This document shows positions 63,372 to 64,000 of a stretch of 64,000 bases of DNA, one piece after another. Made by a program: the position numbers and the translations under genes. The DNA is from an uncultured Acidimicrobiales bacterium (GTDB lineage: Bacteria; Actinomycetota; Acidimicrobiia; Acidimicrobiales; SZUA-35). Positions within the stretch are counted from its first letter, which is position 1; each line of letters opens with the position of its first letter. Location of the stretch: assembly GCA_937997485.1 (NCBI GenBank), contig CALKTH010000059.1, forward strand, positions 101,569 to 165,568. The letters run 5' to 3'. A model generated the notes under the pieces. That model saw only the letters and a program-made list of their open reading frames with translations. It had not been told where the DNA came from and did no database searches.

Positions 63372-64000
63372 ATGAAGTTGGCACTCGGCTTGGGTTATTG
63401 GGGTTCGGGTCTTCCGAAGGGGATGCCCGAGCAAGTTGCGGCCGCTGAGGACCTGGGGTTCGACAGTATGTGGACTGCCGAGGCGTACGGTTCCGACGCC
63501 CTCACTCCCCTGGCGTGGTGGGGTGCCGCGACGGAGCGGATCGGCCTCGGCACCTCGATCTGCCAGATCTCCGCTCGGACACCCACCGCGATGGCGATGG
63601 CTGCCCTCACGATGGATCATCTCTCCGGCGGCCGCTTCCGCTTGGGCCTCGGCGCCTCGGGGCCTCAGGTAGTGGAGGGCTGGTATGGCCAGCCATATCC
63701 CAAACCGCTGGCTCGCACGAGGGAATACGTGGAAATCATTCGCAAGGTGCTGGCTCGTGATCTTCCCGTGGATCACTACGGCGAGCACTACCACTTGCCC
63801 TACAAGGGCGGAGCCGATCTCGGGAAGGCGCTCAAGTCCACCGTGCACCCGCTGCGGGAGGACATACCGATCTACCTCGGCGCTGAGGGTCCGAAGAACG
63901 TGGCCATGACAGCGGAGATCGCCGACGGATGGCTGCCCCTCTTCTTCTCGCCGTCCGACAACGACTTCTACAAGTCCAACATGGAGGAAGGCTTCGCCCG
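63372..64000 (+). CDS. LLM-class F420-dependent oxidoreductase (3' end outside window)
   Basis: At least 209 residues from ATG 63372, with a GGAG ribosome site 6 nt upstream; the gene runs off the window. It starts [20 protein letters not shown] and has [40 protein letters not shown] and [18 protein letters not shown], the pattern of actinobacterial F420-dependent luciferase-like enzymes such as those of the G6PD/LLM group. F420H2 would come from the cofD/cofE pathway. Substrate unknown. Normal length is about 340 residues. Confidence 0.92.
   Translation, partial: MKLALGLGYWGSGLPKGMPEQVAAAEDLGFDSMWTAEAYGSDALTPLAWWGAATERIGLGTSICQISARTPTAMAMAALTMDHLSGGRFRLGLGASGPQVVEGWYGQPYPKPLARTREYVEIIRKVLARDLPVDHYGEHYHLPYKGGADLGKALKSTVHPLREDIPIYLGAEGPKNVAMTAEIADGWLPLFFSPSDNDFYKSNMEEGFA

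Overview
This 64 kb window looks like the chromosome of a free-living, high-GC actinobacterium of the Acidimicrobiia/Ilumatobacter type. That placement is an inference. It rests on uniformly GC-rich coding, coenzyme F420 genes (cofD, cofE) plus two F420/luciferase-like oxidoreductases, DUF5719- and DUF3516-type proteins typical of actinobacteria, secreted proteins carrying DUF4214, and many genes that seem to be transcribed without a leader (TANNNT, 6 nt, then ATG/GTG). No plasmid, phage, integrase, insertion sequence or CRISPR array was seen.

Region 1 (1-10 kb, mostly minus strand) holds a Trm112-like protein, a secreted DUF4214 protein with tandem 46-residue repeats, GDP-mannose precursor genes (manA, manB), a GtrA-glycosyltransferase fusion, a 919-residue membrane protein, a small zinc-ribbon protein and a CPBP membrane protease. 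FtsH follows with a clear terminator. Region 2 (12-21 kb) has a tightly overlapped minus-strand operon (GT2/membrane fusion, DUF5719-like protein, membrane thioredoxin) divergent from rmd-gmd-cofD-cofE (GDP-rhamnose and F420). The mix of manA/manB/manC, a WbbL-like transferase, cofD/cofE and an LCP protein recalls the mycobacterial Rv3255c-Rv3267 neighbourhood.

Region 3 (21-27 kb) has a secreted DUF4214/beta-helix protein and a Ski2-like DUF3516 helicase, bracketed by three copies of an unfamiliar 83-86 bp hairpin element, then a divergent AraC/VOC pair. Region 4 (27-36 kb, minus) is a surface-glycan operon: ugd, uxs, three GT4 transferases and manC, next to an LCP glycan ligase and thiamine pyrophosphokinase. 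Region 5 (37-49 kb) is mixed: SdpI, YceH, hydrolase, HNH, GNAT, HIT, crotonase, LLM oxidoreductase, DUF4332, a pentapeptide/DUF4214 protein, a lipoprotein, a VWA-MoxR pair and tRNA-Val(CAC).

Region 6 (48.8-60.3 kb) is a second polysaccharide cluster: unknown protein, Gfo/Idh oxidoreductase, GT2, RmlC-like epimerase, one-piece ABC exporter, sulfotransferase, two GT4s, galE, a Wzy-like polymerase and an acyltransferase. The window ends with an amidase, a DUF4184 protein, a membrane J-domain protein and the start of another F420-type oxidoreductase.

Together the genes supply GDP-Man, GDP-Rha, UDP-GlcA, UDP-Xyl and UDP-Gal, assemble and decorate surface glycans (sulfate, acyl) and attach them to the envelope. 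Three secreted DUF4214 proteins are interspersed among them.
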